Shown here: in pieces, positions 7,763 through 16,565 of the stretch | Position numbering within the stretch: the first letter of the stretch is position 1 | Layout of the letters: each line of letters opens with the position of its first letter | Source of the DNA: an uncultured Limnohabitans sp. | GTDB taxonomy: Bacteria > Pseudomonadota > Gammaproteobacteria > Burkholderiales > Burkholderiaceae_C | Reading direction: 5' to 3' | NCBI GenBank assembly: GCA_937928195.1 | Contig: CALEYZ010000182.1 | Location: forward strand, 1-37,157 | Length of the DNA stretch: 37,157 nucleotides | Notes under the pieces: model-generated | Database searches by the model: none | What the model saw: the letters and a program-made list of their open reading frames with translations, nothing else | Told to the model about the DNA's origin: nothing | Made by a program: the position numbers and the translations under genes

Positions 7763-9688
7763 TTAAACCGCACTGACCGCTGATTTGCGGTAGCGACGAT
7801 CACTGACAGCCAACAATCCACCCAACACCATCAAAATGGCGCCGTACCAAAGCCAAGAAACGAAGGGTTTGTAAAACACGCGCACACTCCACTGCGGTTT
7901 GTCGCCTTCGATGGCCTCGCCAAGGGATACATACAAATCGCGGAACAACCCTGAATCAATGGCCGCCTCTGTCATGGGCATGGCAGATGAAAAGTATTTG
8001 CGCTTCTCGGGTTGCAATACTTCCAGTACTTGTCCATTCTTGGTGACCTTGACCTCTGCACGAAGGGCTTTGTAATTGGGACCATCGACATTGCTCACCC
8101 CCACCAACTCGAAGCTGTAGTTGTCGATGCTGACGGTGTCATTCAAGCCCATTCGCACATCGCGCTCCACTTCATAGCCCTTGACCAGGGTAATGCCCAC
8201 GACCACCACGGCAATGCCCAGGTGTGCCAAATGCATGCCCCAGAAAGAGGGGGGGATGCGACCCGGCTTTTGGGCACGTGCCACAATTTGCATGATCAAA
8301 CCAACCACCACCCAAGTGGCCAAAGCAACGCCCATGGCACTGAGCCATGTCCCCTTGTCAGTGAAAACCAAAATGAACACAGCCGCCAAGGCCGCTGCAA
8401 GGCCTGGCATTCTCAGTTCACGGCCCAACGCCTTCCATCGTGCTTCACGCCAGTGCGCAATGCCACCAGGCACCATGAGAAACACCACAGGCACCATCAA
8501 AGGCACAAACACTGCATTGAAGTAAGGGGCACCTACGGACAATTTGCCCAAGTTCAAAGCATCCACGATGAGGGGGTAAACCGTGCCCAATAACACCGCA
8601 CCTGTGGCCACCACCAACAAGACGCTGTTGACCAGCAACATCGATTCACGCGACACCAAGCCAATCTTTCCGCCCAATGTGGCCTTGGGTGCGCGCCAAG
8701 CAAACAAGGTGAGAGAGATGCCCACCACCAAAGCCAAAAAGACCAAGATGAAGACACCACGACGTGGGTCAGCCGCAAAGGCGTGCACAGACGTCAGCAC
8801 ACCCGAGCGAACCAAGAAAGTACCTAACAATGACAAAGAAAAAGCGCCAATGGCCAGCAAAACTGACCATGCTTTGAAGCCCCCTCGCTTGTCAGTCACC
8901 ATCAGGGCATGAATGAGCGCCGTGCCAAACAACCAAGGCATGAGCGAAGCGTTTTCAACAGGGTCCCAGAACCACCATCCGCCCCATCCAAGTTCGTAGT
9001 AAGCCCACCATGATCCCAAGGCAATGCCAGCCGTCATGAAGATCCAGGCCACCACGGTCCAGGGACGTGACCAACGAGCCCAAGCTGCATCCATGCGCCC
9101 CGAGAGCAAAGCAGACAATGAAAAAGCAAATGCCACTGAGAAACCGACATACCCCATGTATAGCATGGGCGGGTGAATTACCAAACCAGGATCTTGTAAC
9201 AAGGGGTTCAAATCACGGCCATCGGCAGCCGCTGGCAACAAGCGCTCAAAGGGACTGGAGGTGGTCAAGATGAACATCAAGAAGCCAGTGGACACCCAGC
9301 CCAAAATACCGATGACACGCGCCACCATGGCCAAGGGCAGTGTTTGTGAAAACAGTGCCACAGCCACAGTCCAACCCGACAACATCAAGACCCATAGCAG
9401 CAAGGAGCCTTCATGGCCACCCCACACAGAGGCCAACTTGTATTGCGAAGGCAACAAAGAGTTTGAGTGCTCGGCAATGTATTTGATAGAAAAATCATCG
9501 GTGAGTGCGCCATGCGCCAGCACACCAAATGAAAACGCAATCAACACAAACTGGACGACCGCAGCTGGCTTTGCCAAGGCCTGCCAGCGCTGGTAGTCGT
9601 GCACTGTGCCGGCCAACGGCAGGACACCCTGAATCAACGCCACACAGGCGGCCAAGATCAAGGCAAAGTGGCCTATTTCTACAATCAT
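7763..9688 (-). CDS. ccmF: Haem lyase subunit CcmF
   Basis: This 641-residue polytopic inner-membrane protein is the core of the haem ligation complex, taking haem from holo-CcmE and attaching it to CXXCH sites. It has about 15 hydrophobic segments. The tryptophan-rich WWD signature GGWWFWDPVENASLMPW lies near residue 235, with the conserved flanking HPPMLYMGYVG (about 170). A large periplasmic domain (about 510-610) precedes the last helix. The length is normal (about 640-660). It is operon member six, with ccmE ending 26 nt upstream. Confidence 0.97.
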   Translation of the reverse strand: MIVEIGHFALILAACVALIQGVLPLAGTVHDYQRWQALAKPAAVVQFVLIAFSFGVLAHGALTDDFSIKYIAEHSNSLLPSQYKLASVWGGHEGSLLLWVLMLSGWTVAVALFSQTLPLAMVARVIGILGWVSTGFLMFILTTSSPFERLLPAAADGRDLNPLLQDPGLVIHPPMLYMGYVGFSVAFAFSLSALLSGRMDAAWARWSRPWTVVAWIFMTAGIALGSWWAYYELGWGGWWFWDPVENASLMPWLFGTALIHALMVTDKRGGFKAWSVLLAIGAFSLSLLGTFLVRSGVLTSVHAFAADPRRGVFILVFLALVVGISLTLFAWRAPKATLGGKIGLVSRESMLLVNSVLLVVATGAVLLGTVYPLIVDALNLGKLSVGAPYFNAVFVPLMVPVVFLMVPGGIAHWREARWKALGRELRMPGLAAALAAVFILVFTDKGTWLSAMGVALATWVVVGLIMQIVARAQKPGRIPPSFWGMHLAHLGIAVVVVGITLVKGYEVERDVRMGLNDTVSIDNYSFELVGVSNVDGPNYKALRAEVKVTKNGQVLEVLQPEKRKYFSSAMPMTEAAIDSGLFRDLYVSLGEAIEGDKPQWSVRVFYKPFVSWLWYGAILMVLGGLLAVSDRRYRKSAVSAV

Positions 9689-9714
9689 TTCAGACTCTTT
9701 TCTTGAGATCCCGC

Positions 9715-10161
9715 TCAGGGCTTCAGTGATTGAACGGCCTTGGCTGCTTCAGCCTTGTCCAAGGCATGTTTGGCTTCAGGCGGCATGTAGTTTTCGTCAT
9801 GCTTGGCCAACACCTCGGAGGCTGTGAACTGATTGCTCTCCGAGAGTTTGCCCTGGGCCACGACGCCTTTACCCTCTTTGAACAAATCGGGCAACATGCC
9901 TTTATAAGCAACAGGCACATCGTGTGCGTAGTCGGTCACCACAAACTGCACGTTCTCGCCATCTTTTTTCAAACTGCCCTCTTTGACCATGCCGCCTACA
10001 CGGAATGCACGGCCTTTGGGCGCCTCGCCTTGTGACACTTGTGTTGGTGTGAAAAAGAAAACCAAATTGCTTTGGAAAGCATTCAACACAAACATGCCTG
10101 CAATGGCCAGTGCGGCCACACCAGCGGTGATGAACAAAAATCGTTGGTGTCTAGGTTTCAT
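9715..10161 (-). CDS. ccmE: Periplasmic haem chaperone CcmE
   Basis: This 148-residue haem chaperone has an N-terminal anchor (about 7-27) and an OB-fold periplasmic domain. The haem-binding His is in LAKHDENYMPPE near residue 125, followed by the usual Tyr. ATG 10161 overlaps the ccmD stop (TGATG), which couples translation. An in-frame TTG at 10170 is rejected as the start. It receives haem from CcmC/CcmD after CcmAB-driven release. Confidence 0.95.
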   Translation of the reverse strand: MKPRHQRFLFITAGVAALAIAGMFVLNAFQSNLVFFFTPTQVSQGEAPKGRAFRVGGMVKEGSLKKDGENVQFVVTDYAHDVPVAYKGMLPDLFKEGKGVVAQGKLSESNQFTASEVLAKHDENYMPPEAKHALDKAEAAKAVQSLKP

Positions 10162-10352
10162 CAGTGCCAATCCTTTGCTTGCGTTTCTGCAGCGGCCAAT
10201 TCGTGCGTCACTTGTGCCAGTGCAGCTGCACGTGCTTGTTTAACCCACACCATTTCAATCACGATCAGCGCTGCCGTGACGCCAAAACTTCCCCACACAT
10301 ACAGGCCATAGCCACCCATGCGCCAAAAATCTGCCCAGCTGTTCCAAATCAT
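10161..10352 (-). CDS. ccmD: Haem exporter small membrane protein CcmD
   Basis: This is a 63-residue single-span membrane protein (helix about 13-35, YGLYVWGSFGVTAALIVIEM) with a basic, Ala-rich cytoplasmic tail. CcmD proteins help release holo-CcmE from CcmC. Identification rests on size, the MGGYGLYVWGS N-terminus and position. The start overlaps the ccmC stop (ATGA), and its own stop overlaps the ccmE start. Confidence 0.92.
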   Translation of the reverse strand: MIWNSWADFWRMGGYGLYVWGSFGVTAALIVIEMVWVKQARAAALAQVTHELAAAETQAKDWH

Positions 10353-11110
10353 GATTGCATCTCCACAGTCAGCGCTTTCACTTCTGGCAAATCAGCCACC
10401 CACTGGGCATGCCGTTCGCGAACCAAAATGATGCTTCTGACACGGTACAAGGCCATGGCAATGGCATACATCCAAAACGCAATGCCCATGATCAACATGG
10501 CCTCCAACATGGTCTGTGCCATGCTGGAACCTTTGGTCATGGACACCGATGCACCTTGGTGCAAAGTGTTCCACCACTTCACAGAGAAATAAATGACTGG
10601 CACATTGAGCGCACCGACCAATGCCAAGATACCGCCCGCTTTGTCTGCGCGACGAGGATCGTCAATGGCGCTGGTCAAAGCGATGTAGCCCAGGTACAAG
10701 AAAAACAAAATCAATTCGGATGTGAGCCTTGCGTCCCACACCCACCAGGCTCCCCACATAGGCTTGCCCCATAAAGCACCCGTCCATAAAGACAAGAAAG
10801 CAAAGATGGCACCCGTGGGCGCAAGTGCTCGTCCCATCATGCCCGACAAACGCGTGTTGAAAGTCAAACCCAGCAATGCCCAAAAGGCCATGGCCAGGTA
10901 AATCACCATCGACATCCAAGAGGCCGGCACGTGAACAAAAATGATGCGGTAGCCTTCACCTTGCTGAAAATCGGTGGGTGCGACAAACAAGCCCAGCCAC
11001 ATGCCCCAGGCTGTTAATACCGTGGCCAGCACGGCAAACACCGGCCACAACTTTCCTGCCAGTGGGTAGAAAGTTTGCGGCGAAGCGTAATGAAAAAGTT
11101 TTTGCATCAT
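10349..11110 (-). CDS. ccmC: Haem-handling protein CcmC
   Basis: This 253-residue inner-membrane protein with six hydrophobic segments presents haem to CcmE. The WWD-domain signature WGAWWVWDARLTSELILF lies at about 126-143. Flanking histidines (HVPASWMS near 60 and one near 190) fit the haem ligands of the family. Start ATG 11110 (ATG-ATG, the first chosen) is 15 nt after ccmB. Confidence 0.95.
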   Translation of the reverse strand: MMQKLFHYASPQTFYPLAGKLWPVFAVLATVLTAWGMWLGLFVAPTDFQQGEGYRIIFVHVPASWMSMVIYLAMAFWALLGLTFNTRLSGMMGRALAPTGAIFAFLSLWTGALWGKPMWGAWWVWDARLTSELILFFLYLGYIALTSAIDDPRRADKAGGILALVGALNVPVIYFSVKWWNTLHQGASVSMTKGSSMAQTMLEAMLIMGIAFWMYAIAMALYRVRSIILVRERHAQWVADLPEVKALTVEMQS

Positions 11111-11125
11111 TGGGTTAATCCACTC

Positions 11126-11794
11126 TCATGATTCAAGCGCAATTCGAAGCGATGCTGCGCTGGCCCAAGGACTGAACACGGCAGCCACCAGCGCCATGGC
11201 AGCCAAGATCGACAAATGCGCAGAAGCCCCCAAGCCACTGATTTCGGCCTGCACAGCACCCGCGCCAAACACCAAAGCGGGTACATACAAAGGCAGGACC
11301 AACAACGACAAAAGCACATCGCCACCGCGCACCCCCAAAGTGAGTGCAGCACCAATGGCACCGATCAGGGACAAAATGGGTGTCCCCAGCAACAAACTGA
11401 GCGTCAAGGTCCACAAAGCATTGGCCGACAGGTCAAACTGCAAGCCCAAAATAGGTGCCAGCAGGACCAGCGGCAAGCCAGACAACAACCAATGCGCCAA
11501 AATTTTGGCAGCAACCAACACCGACAAACTGTTGGGTGACAAAGCCATTTGCTCTAAGGTGCCATCGGCATGGTCGGCTGCAAACATACGTCCCAGAGAC
11601 AGCATGCTGGCCAGCAGGGCTCCCACCCAAAGAATACCGGGGGCGACCAAACGCAACGTGTTCATCTCAGGACCAATGCCCAAGGGAAACAATGCCGCCA
11701 CAACCACAAAGAAAAACACCGAGGTGATGACTTCGTTTTTGCGCCGCAGGGCCAATGTCAAATCCCGCTTCACGATGGCAACAAAGGCACTCAT
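11126..11794 (-). CDS. ccmB: Haem exporter permease CcmB
   Basis: This is a 222-residue ABC-type membrane subunit with six hydrophobic segments. It partners CcmA and CcmC to drive release of holo-CcmE. The conserved N-terminal AIVKRDLTLALRRKNEVI and the FAADHADGTLEQMALSP segment (about 72-88) are CcmB hallmarks. It starts in an ATGA overlap with the ccmA stop. Confidence 0.95.
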   Translation of the reverse strand: MSAFVAIVKRDLTLALRRKNEVITSVFFFVVVAALFPLGIGPEMNTLRLVAPGILWVGALLASMLSLGRMFAADHADGTLEQMALSPNSLSVLVAAKILAHWLLSGLPLVLLAPILGLQFDLSANALWTLTLSLLLGTPILSLIGAIGAALTLGVRGGDVLLSLLVLPLYVPALVFGAGAVQAEISGLGASAHLSILAAMALVAAVFSPWASAASLRIALES

Positions 11795-12405
11795 GCGGTC
11801 AACCTATAAGAAGCGCCATGGCCAGCCAACGTCAGGGCCTGATGACTGGTGAGCAGAACCATGCCCTGGTTGGCCAAATGCTGGTTGATCACATCGGACA
11901 ATACATGTTGAGCGGCTGTGTCCAAAGCCACAAAGGGCTCGTCCAAAACCCATAACTTGGCCGTACTCACCAACAAGCGGGCCAAGGCGGTGCGTCTTTT
12001 TTGCCCCTGCGACAAGACGCGAACTGGCAAATTCTCTCTGCCACGCAATCCCAGTTGGGCCAGTGCCTTCAGGGCATCCGAGCCCGAAAGAACACGGCCA
12101 GACACGGCGGCATCTGCTTGCAAGTTTTCTAAAGGTGTTAAATCTTCTTTAAGCGCCAATTGGTGACCCAAATAGGCCAAATCGGCACGAAACGATTCTG
12201 GATTTTTGACCACAGACTGGTTATTCCAGCTGATTTCCCCCTCTTCAAGGGCACTGAGGCCACAAACCAAACGCAACAAACTGGTTTTGCCCACCCCATT
12301 GTCACCTTCTAGGTGCAGCCATTGGCCGGGTTGGAGGGTGAAGGAAACGCCTGAAAACAGCCGCTTATCACCGCGAGAGCAAGAAAGATTGAAAACGCTG
12401 AACAT
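11791..12405 (-). CDS. ccmA: Haem exporter ATPase CcmA
   Basis: This is a 204-residue ABC ATPase powering the CcmABCD complex. Walker A GDNGVGKTS is at about 34-42, the signature region LSQGQKRRTALARLL at about 124-138, and Walker B LWVLDEPFVALD at about 145-156. The signature is LSQGQ rather than LSGGQ, as is common in CcmA. It is the first gene of the ccm operon. An FNR-like box (12441-12454) lies about 42 nt upstream of its start, and the terminator of the preceding cytochrome operon (12464-12495) abuts it. Confidence 0.95.
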   Translation of the reverse strand: MFSVFNLSCSRGDKRLFSGVSFTLQPGQWLHLEGDNGVGKTSLLRLVCGLSALEEGEISWNNQSVVKNPESFRADLAYLGHQLALKEDLTPLENLQADAAVSGRVLSGSDALKALAQLGLRGRENLPVRVLSQGQKRRTALARLLVSTAKLWVLDEPFVALDTAAQHVLSDVINQHLANQGMVLLTSHQALTLAGHGASYRLTA

Positions 12406-12440
12406 GTGGCTGAATCATCGCAGATCACGCCCATTCAAAA

Positions 12441-12454
12441 TTGATTCAAGTCAA
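12441..12454 (-). promoter_or_regulatory. FNR/Anr-like box upstream of ccmA
   Basis: On the minus strand this reads TTGAC-TTGA-ATCAA, nine of ten half-site bases of the FNR/Anr consensus TTGAT-N4-ATCAA. Its centre lies about 42 nt before the ccmA ATG. It suggests that oxygen limitation controls cytochrome c maturation. It overlaps neither the upstream terminator nor a coding region. Confidence 0.5.
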
Positions 12455-12463
12455 AAAAAATGG

Positions 12464-12495
12464 GCAAAAAAAAGGGCAAATTTGACTTTGCCCTT
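12464..12495 (-). terminator. Rho-independent terminator of the electron-conduit operon
   Basis: Minus-strand stem AAGGGCAAA / TTTGCCCTT (9 bp, 6-nt loop) is followed by an eight-base T-run, beginning 18 nt past the stop of the tetraheme cytochrome gene. It separates that operon from ccmABCDEFGHI. Confidence 0.88.
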
Positions 12496-12513
12496 GGATT
12501 TTAGCTGTGTGGC

Positions 12514-13107
12514 TTATTCGTCTGGTTCTTCGTACTCTTTGGGCAATTGATGTGCAATGCCTTTATGGCAGTCGATACAGGTTTTGCCCTCTTCTTTGGC
12601 CTTCATGTGCTTTTTGTAAGGCGTTTGCTTTTGAAGCTCTGGACTCATGGCATCGAAATTGTGGCAATTCCGACATTCACGAGAATTGCTTTCTTTCATG
12701 CGAGCCCACTCATGCCCCGCCAACTCCATGCGCTTGGCTTCAAATTTCTCAGGTGTATCAATGCTGCCCGTGATTTTTCCCCAGACCTCAAAACTGGCCT
12801 TGGACTTGCGGATCATTTTGTGAACCCAGTCTTTTGGCACATGGCAATCAGAACAAATAGCCCTGACACCTGAGCGGTTACTGTAGTGAATGGTTTCTTT
12901 GTATTCTTTGTAAACCGTGTCACGCATCTCGTGACAGGTTGTACAAAATTCCAAAGTGTTGGTCATTTCCATGGCGGTGTTGAAACCACCCCAGAAAATA
13001 ATTCCGGCCACAAAGGATGCGGAGGTAACTGCCAGCAATGAATATTTTGCAGGCTTGTTCAAGCTTCTCCAAATGCGTTGAAAGAAACCGACTTGCTCGT
13101 TGTCCAT
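12514..13107 (-). CDS. cymA: Tetraheme NapC/NirT/CymA-family membrane cytochrome c
   Basis: This 197-residue inner-membrane-anchored multihaem cytochrome links the quinone pool to periplasmic electron carriers. One N-terminal membrane helix (about 22-41) is followed by four CXXCH sites at about residues 55, 85, 145 and 177, the count of NapC, NrfH and CymA. The Met two residues after the first CXXCH fits NrfH/CymA-type ligation of haem 1. Translation starts at ATG 13107 with AGGAG 6 nt upstream. It is the last gene of the cassette, before a terminator. By context it acts like CymA/MtoC, exchanging electrons between quinone and the decaheme protein. In which direction cannot be read from sequence. 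Outside this context it could pass for a generic NapC/NirT protein. Confidence 0.9.
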   Translation of the reverse strand: MDNEQVGFFQRIWRSLNKPAKYSLLAVTSASFVAGIIFWGGFNTAMEMTNTLEFCTTCHEMRDTVYKEYKETIHYSNRSGVRAICSDCHVPKDWVHKMIRKSKASFEVWGKITGSIDTPEKFEAKRMELAGHEWARMKESNSRECRNCHNFDAMSPELQKQTPYKKHMKAKEEGKTCIDCHKGIAHQLPKEYEEPDE

Positions 13108-13156
13108 GATGGCTCCTGAAATTCAAATTTTCTGAGATGTATTTCAACGACTAACG

Positions 13157-15496
13157 TCAAAAGTTATGCGTCAAAGTCACAGCGATAGCGTTGGCCTTGT
13201 AATTGGGCGCAGCTTGGTTGGTGGGAATCAATGTGGAAGGAGAAAATCCATATTGATAACCGTTGTAGTAGAAGTCCGCACTGCTTAGTTTTTGGTAGGC
13301 ATAACGCACCGTCACTTTGCTGGCTTTGTCGACTTGGTATGAACCCGTCACGCTGGCTTGACCCAGAGTGCTTTTGATGTCGGGCAACTGTCCGCAAGAG
13401 TTGATCGGTGCAGCACTGCAAGTCAGTCCACCCAGTGTTGCTGTTGCGTAATTCAACACAGTGCCATAGGCGCCTGTCCCCAAGGAATAGGTCAGGTCGC
13501 CCGCAATTTCTAATTTGCCGCCCATCAAACCTGATTGTTTGATTCCAACGCCCACTGTGGTGTCATTGTCTTTCAACAAATTGGTCCATGAGGCGGTGGC
13601 TGGAATGGCAATGGCTGTCGCAGAAGCGGCACTGGCAGTGACCGTATTACGCTGCAGGCTGGTCAACTCGCGTTCCCGGTGCTGTTTGGTGACATAGGCA
13701 TAGACAGAACCGTTTTCTTGGTAGGCATATGACGTGTCCGCATTGAAGCTCCAGGTGCTGCCGTTCTGAACACCGTAAGTACCAGCGCCATATTTATCTT
13801 CTGTGTACTTGGCGCTCAAACCAACGGACACTTGCTCTGTGGCTTCCCAGTTCATTTGACCCTTCACAGATTGTTGTGTGCGAGAGGCTGAAAAGAAGGG
13901 GTAGAAGCCGTAGTAGTCACCCGCATTTTGACCCTTGGGGGTCAGATTGGGTGATGGCACGGGACCTGGAACGGCACCATTTTGTCCAATGAAGTTGGAA
14001 ATGGCGTAGGGATCAGTGGTGGTCTGACGGTCGCTGTAACCAACGCCCAAACGGAAGTCAACGGTGTCACTTCCTTTCAAGCGATAGGTGGCGTCCACTC
14101 GGTCATCTTTGCTAGATTTGGCTGTGACGCAATTGGTGCCAGCGGGATATCCTGTGCCAACTGCGTAGCTGTTACACCAGCGCTCGATGTCTTCGTGCAC
14201 ATAGGCCACACGCAAAGCCTGCCCAGCTTGAATTCGATAGTCGCCAGCCAACTCCAATTGAGATTTCTTGTTGCTCAAAGGGGTATTGGGATACAGCGCT
14301 GTGTGTTGACCACTGATGGCATTGAAATTTTGCATGTACGAGGTGGTTTGATTGTCACGCTCATCAAACTTCAAACCAGCAGACAAAGTCCAATCTTTGT
14401 AAGACCGGTCAGTCACTTTCACATCAGCATGTGTGTTAATGACTTCACCATTCAGAGATGCCACAGACGATGGCGTGACCATCAGACCTGCTTCAGGCGT
14501 GACAAAGGCACTGTTTTGCGTGTTGCGCCCGTAAGACAAATTGGCAACCAACTTGGTTTGAGGTGCCAAGGCATAACCGCCTTGCAAATTCAACTGGTTG
14601 AAACTGTTGCTAGGCGCTGTGGTCATGGCTTGCAGAGCGCCTGTGTAGGCCGTTGTCCCGGCAAAACTTTGGAAATTCACACGATCGTAGTCATCGGTGT
14701 AGAAAGAACCAAAGTAAGAAGCTGTGACGTAGGACTGATCGCCCTTCCAGTTCCAAGCCACTGTGACGGTGTCTGTTTTGGACGCAGTTGGCATTGGCAA
14801 TACCGTGACAGCTTCGCCAGTTGCGCCGCCCACGCCGGCCACACCAAAACCCATCAGCTTAGAACCGCTCACGGCCAAGTGGTTGTAATCAAAGTTAAGG
14901 CTGCTGCGTGCGTCCAATGCCAAGCTGGCACTCACCGAAGCGTTCTTACGCGTGGTGGAAATGTCCAAATTGTGAAAAGCTGCCAGCTGATTGGCCGTCA
15001 AGACGTTGGTACCTGCGCCCGCAGTTGCAGCCAAGCCAAATGTAGAAGGCAGTGTGAATAAGTTACCACCGATGGCACCCAGGTAAGGCGTTTGGTAGCT
15101 ACCGTCCAAGTTATGACGCAGTGAGTCAAAGCCTAACTTGTAACTCCAGACACCTTGCTCAGACGCACTCACCTCAGCAGCACCTGACATCAAACCAATG
15201 TCAGTGGCTTTGAGCGACCAACGCTCTAAACCGCCCTGCTCATTTTGGGTATAGGCTGAGCCACCGCGGACATTCAGCCCGCCCGTTAAGCGACTTGCAG
15301 AGGTGTTCAAACCGTTGTATTCACCAAACTTGGCAGACGCGGCCGAGGGCGTCACCACACCAAACTCCACTGTGTTGGCAGGTTGTGTCAAGGCCTTGAT
15401 TTCGGCCTCATCGGCTTGCGCCGCCATGCTCAACAACACCCCAGACACGGCCAAGGCAATGGCACTCAACCGTAAATTGTGACTTTGAACTTTCAT
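13157..15496 (-). CDS. mtoB: MtrB/MtoB/PioB-family outer-membrane beta-barrel
   Basis: This is a 779-residue outer-membrane porin-like protein that sheathes a decaheme cytochrome so electrons can cross the outer membrane. It has a signal peptide (about 1-28, cleaved after MAAQA). The rest is a long alternation of aromatic and small residues typical of large barrels, ending in the C-terminal Phe (AVTLTHNF) recognised by the Bam machinery. The N-terminus lacks the CXXC pair of Shewanella MtrB, and the few cysteines lie in two distant loop pairs. ATG 15496 has GGAG 6 nt upstream. The earlier in-frame codon at 15538 would overlap mtoA and lose the signal peptide. It directly follows the decaheme gene (22 nt), the usual pairing. 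MtoB versus MtrB/PioB naming rests on context. Confidence 0.88.
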   Translation of the reverse strand: MKVQSHNLRLSAIALAVSGVLLSMAAQADEAEIKALTQPANTVEFGVVTPSAASAKFGEYNGLNTSASRLTGGLNVRGGSAYTQNEQGGLERWSLKATDIGLMSGAAEVSASEQGVWSYKLGFDSLRHNLDGSYQTPYLGAIGGNLFTLPSTFGLAATAGAGTNVLTANQLAAFHNLDISTTRKNASVSASLALDARSSLNFDYNHLAVSGSKLMGFGVAGVGGATGEAVTVLPMPTASKTDTVTVAWNWKGDQSYVTASYFGSFYTDDYDRVNFQSFAGTTAYTGALQAMTTAPSNSFNQLNLQGGYALAPQTKLVANLSYGRNTQNSAFVTPEAGLMVTPSSVASLNGEVINTHADVKVTDRSYKDWTLSAGLKFDERDNQTTSYMQNFNAISGQHTALYPNTPLSNKKSQLELAGDYRIQAGQALRVAYVHEDIERWCNSYAVGTGYPAGTNCVTAKSSKDDRVDATYRLKGSDTVDFRLGVGYSDRQTTTDPYAISNFIGQNGAVPGPVPSPNLTPKGQNAGDYYGFYPFFSASRTQQSVKGQMNWEATEQVSVGLSAKYTEDKYGAGTYGVQNGSTWSFNADTSYAYQENGSVYAYVTKQHRERELTSLQRNTVTASAASATAIAIPATASWTNLLKDNDTTVGVGIKQSGLMGGKLEIAGDLTYSLGTGAYGTVLNYATATLGGLTCSAAPINSCGQLPDIKSTLGQASVTGSYQVDKASKVTVRYAYQKLSSADFYYNGYQYGFSPSTLIPTNQAAPNYKANAIAVTLTHNF

Positions 15497-15518
15497 TTTG
15501 TTCTCCAATAGAGGTTGA

Positions 15519-16526
15519 TCAGCGTTGCAGGTAACCACCAGCAGGGCTGTTGGTGCCGTGAACTTGGCTGTGGCAGTTCATACAGCTACGGCCCACAATG
15601 TTTTTGCTTGGGAACTGGGCTGCACCGGCAGCGTTTTTAGTGGCCAATCCACCTTGGTAACCCGCAGCATTCACACCCACAGGTGTTCCGCTGGCGTGCG
15701 TACCGTCATGGCAGTCTTGGCAGAGGAACGGTGCACGTGATTTAAGCAGCGGTGCAATGTTGGAGCCGTGAGGTGTGTGGCAATTTGCGCAGTCTTCTGC
15801 AACGGGCTGATGCTCGAACAAGAAGGGGCCGCGTTTTTCAGCATGACACTGATAGCAAGTTTCGGTGACTGTGTTTTTCTTCAACAGTTTGGGGCCTGTT
15901 GAGCCATGTGGGTTGTGGCAATCTGAACAAGCCACTTTGCCTTCTTCAAGAGGATGGTGAGAGATTTTTTTGCCATCAGCACGTTGCTCTTTGTGGCAGG
16001 TGTAGCAAACTTCCGTTTGAGTTTTTTTGCTCAAAACTTTGTCAGCAGGACGGTGAACTTTGTGGCAATCGTTGCACGCCACACCACTGGTGTCGTGTTT
16101 GCCGCCATCCCAGTTGTTGCGCTTGCTGTCTTTGTGGCAAGTTAAACACTGACCAGCACGCTCTTTGTCGTCAGACAATTTGAAAGCACCTTTTTTGAAC
16201 ACCACATCTGGTGCGGCGCGAACTTTGGTCACAGGGTCACCTTTGACGTGCTTGTCGCTGGCACCGTGACAAGACTGGCAGTTGGGCGCTTTAGGATCGC
16301 CTTTCACACCATGCTTGGTTTGGTAAATAGACAATACAGGTGCCGATTCGCTTTCGTCATGGCACTTGGTACAGATGGCGTCTTTTTTCAACGCTTCTTG
16401 TGCACGCTGTGCATTGACTGGATTGACGGCAGGTGCATCAGCCGCATGGGCTGAGAGCGTTGTGGCTGCCAGGCCAAAGCTGCCGAGCAGCACCAGGACC
16501 GACACAAATTTGTGGATGAATTTCAT
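15519..16526 (-). CDS. mtoA: Decaheme periplasmic c-type cytochrome (MtrA/MtoA/DmsE family)
   Basis: This is a 335-residue exported cytochrome with a signal peptide (about 1-29) and ten CXXCH motifs at about residues 52, 83, 127, 151, 174, 200, 224, 246, 269 and 315. Extra histidines are spaced to give bis-His ligation. Ten haems in about 335 residues matches MtrA/MtoA, the wire that sits inside the MtrB/MtoB barrel. The long N-terminal extension of PioA is absent. ATG 16526 was chosen because it begins the signal peptide. A TTG at 16538 would add four residues. Immediate pairing with mtoB excludes a simple DmsE role unless dmsAB genes are elsewhere. None is seen here, and no MtrC/OmcA-like surface cytochrome is present. 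Confidence 0.92.
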   Translation of the reverse strand: MKFIHKFVSVLVLLGSFGLAATTLSAHAADAPAVNPVNAQRAQEALKKDAICTKCHDESESAPVLSIYQTKHGVKGDPKAPNCQSCHGASDKHVKGDPVTKVRAAPDVVFKKGAFKLSDDKERAGQCLTCHKDSKRNNWDGGKHDTSGVACNDCHKVHRPADKVLSKKTQTEVCYTCHKEQRADGKKISHHPLEEGKVACSDCHNPHGSTGPKLLKKNTVTETCYQCHAEKRGPFLFEHQPVAEDCANCHTPHGSNIAPLLKSRAPFLCQDCHDGTHASGTPVGVNAAGYQGGLATKNAAGAAQFPSKNIVGRSCMNCHSQVHGTNSPAGGYLQR

Positions 16527-16565
16527 AGTGTTACCCAAATGTTGAGAGACTGATGAGGTCAGTCA

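Noticed and set aside
8012..8593. 193-codon plus-strand frame inside ccmF
   Set aside because: It is antisense to the conserved ccmF C-terminal domain, His/Gln-rich without any domain, and is a by-product of the codon bias.
13982..15061. 359-codon plus-strand open frame opposite the outer-membrane barrel gene
   Set aside because: It is a shadow of the barrel gene on the other strand. The product is Cys/Val/His-rich with no recognisable domain, and the minus frame has signal peptide, barrel pattern and ribosome site.
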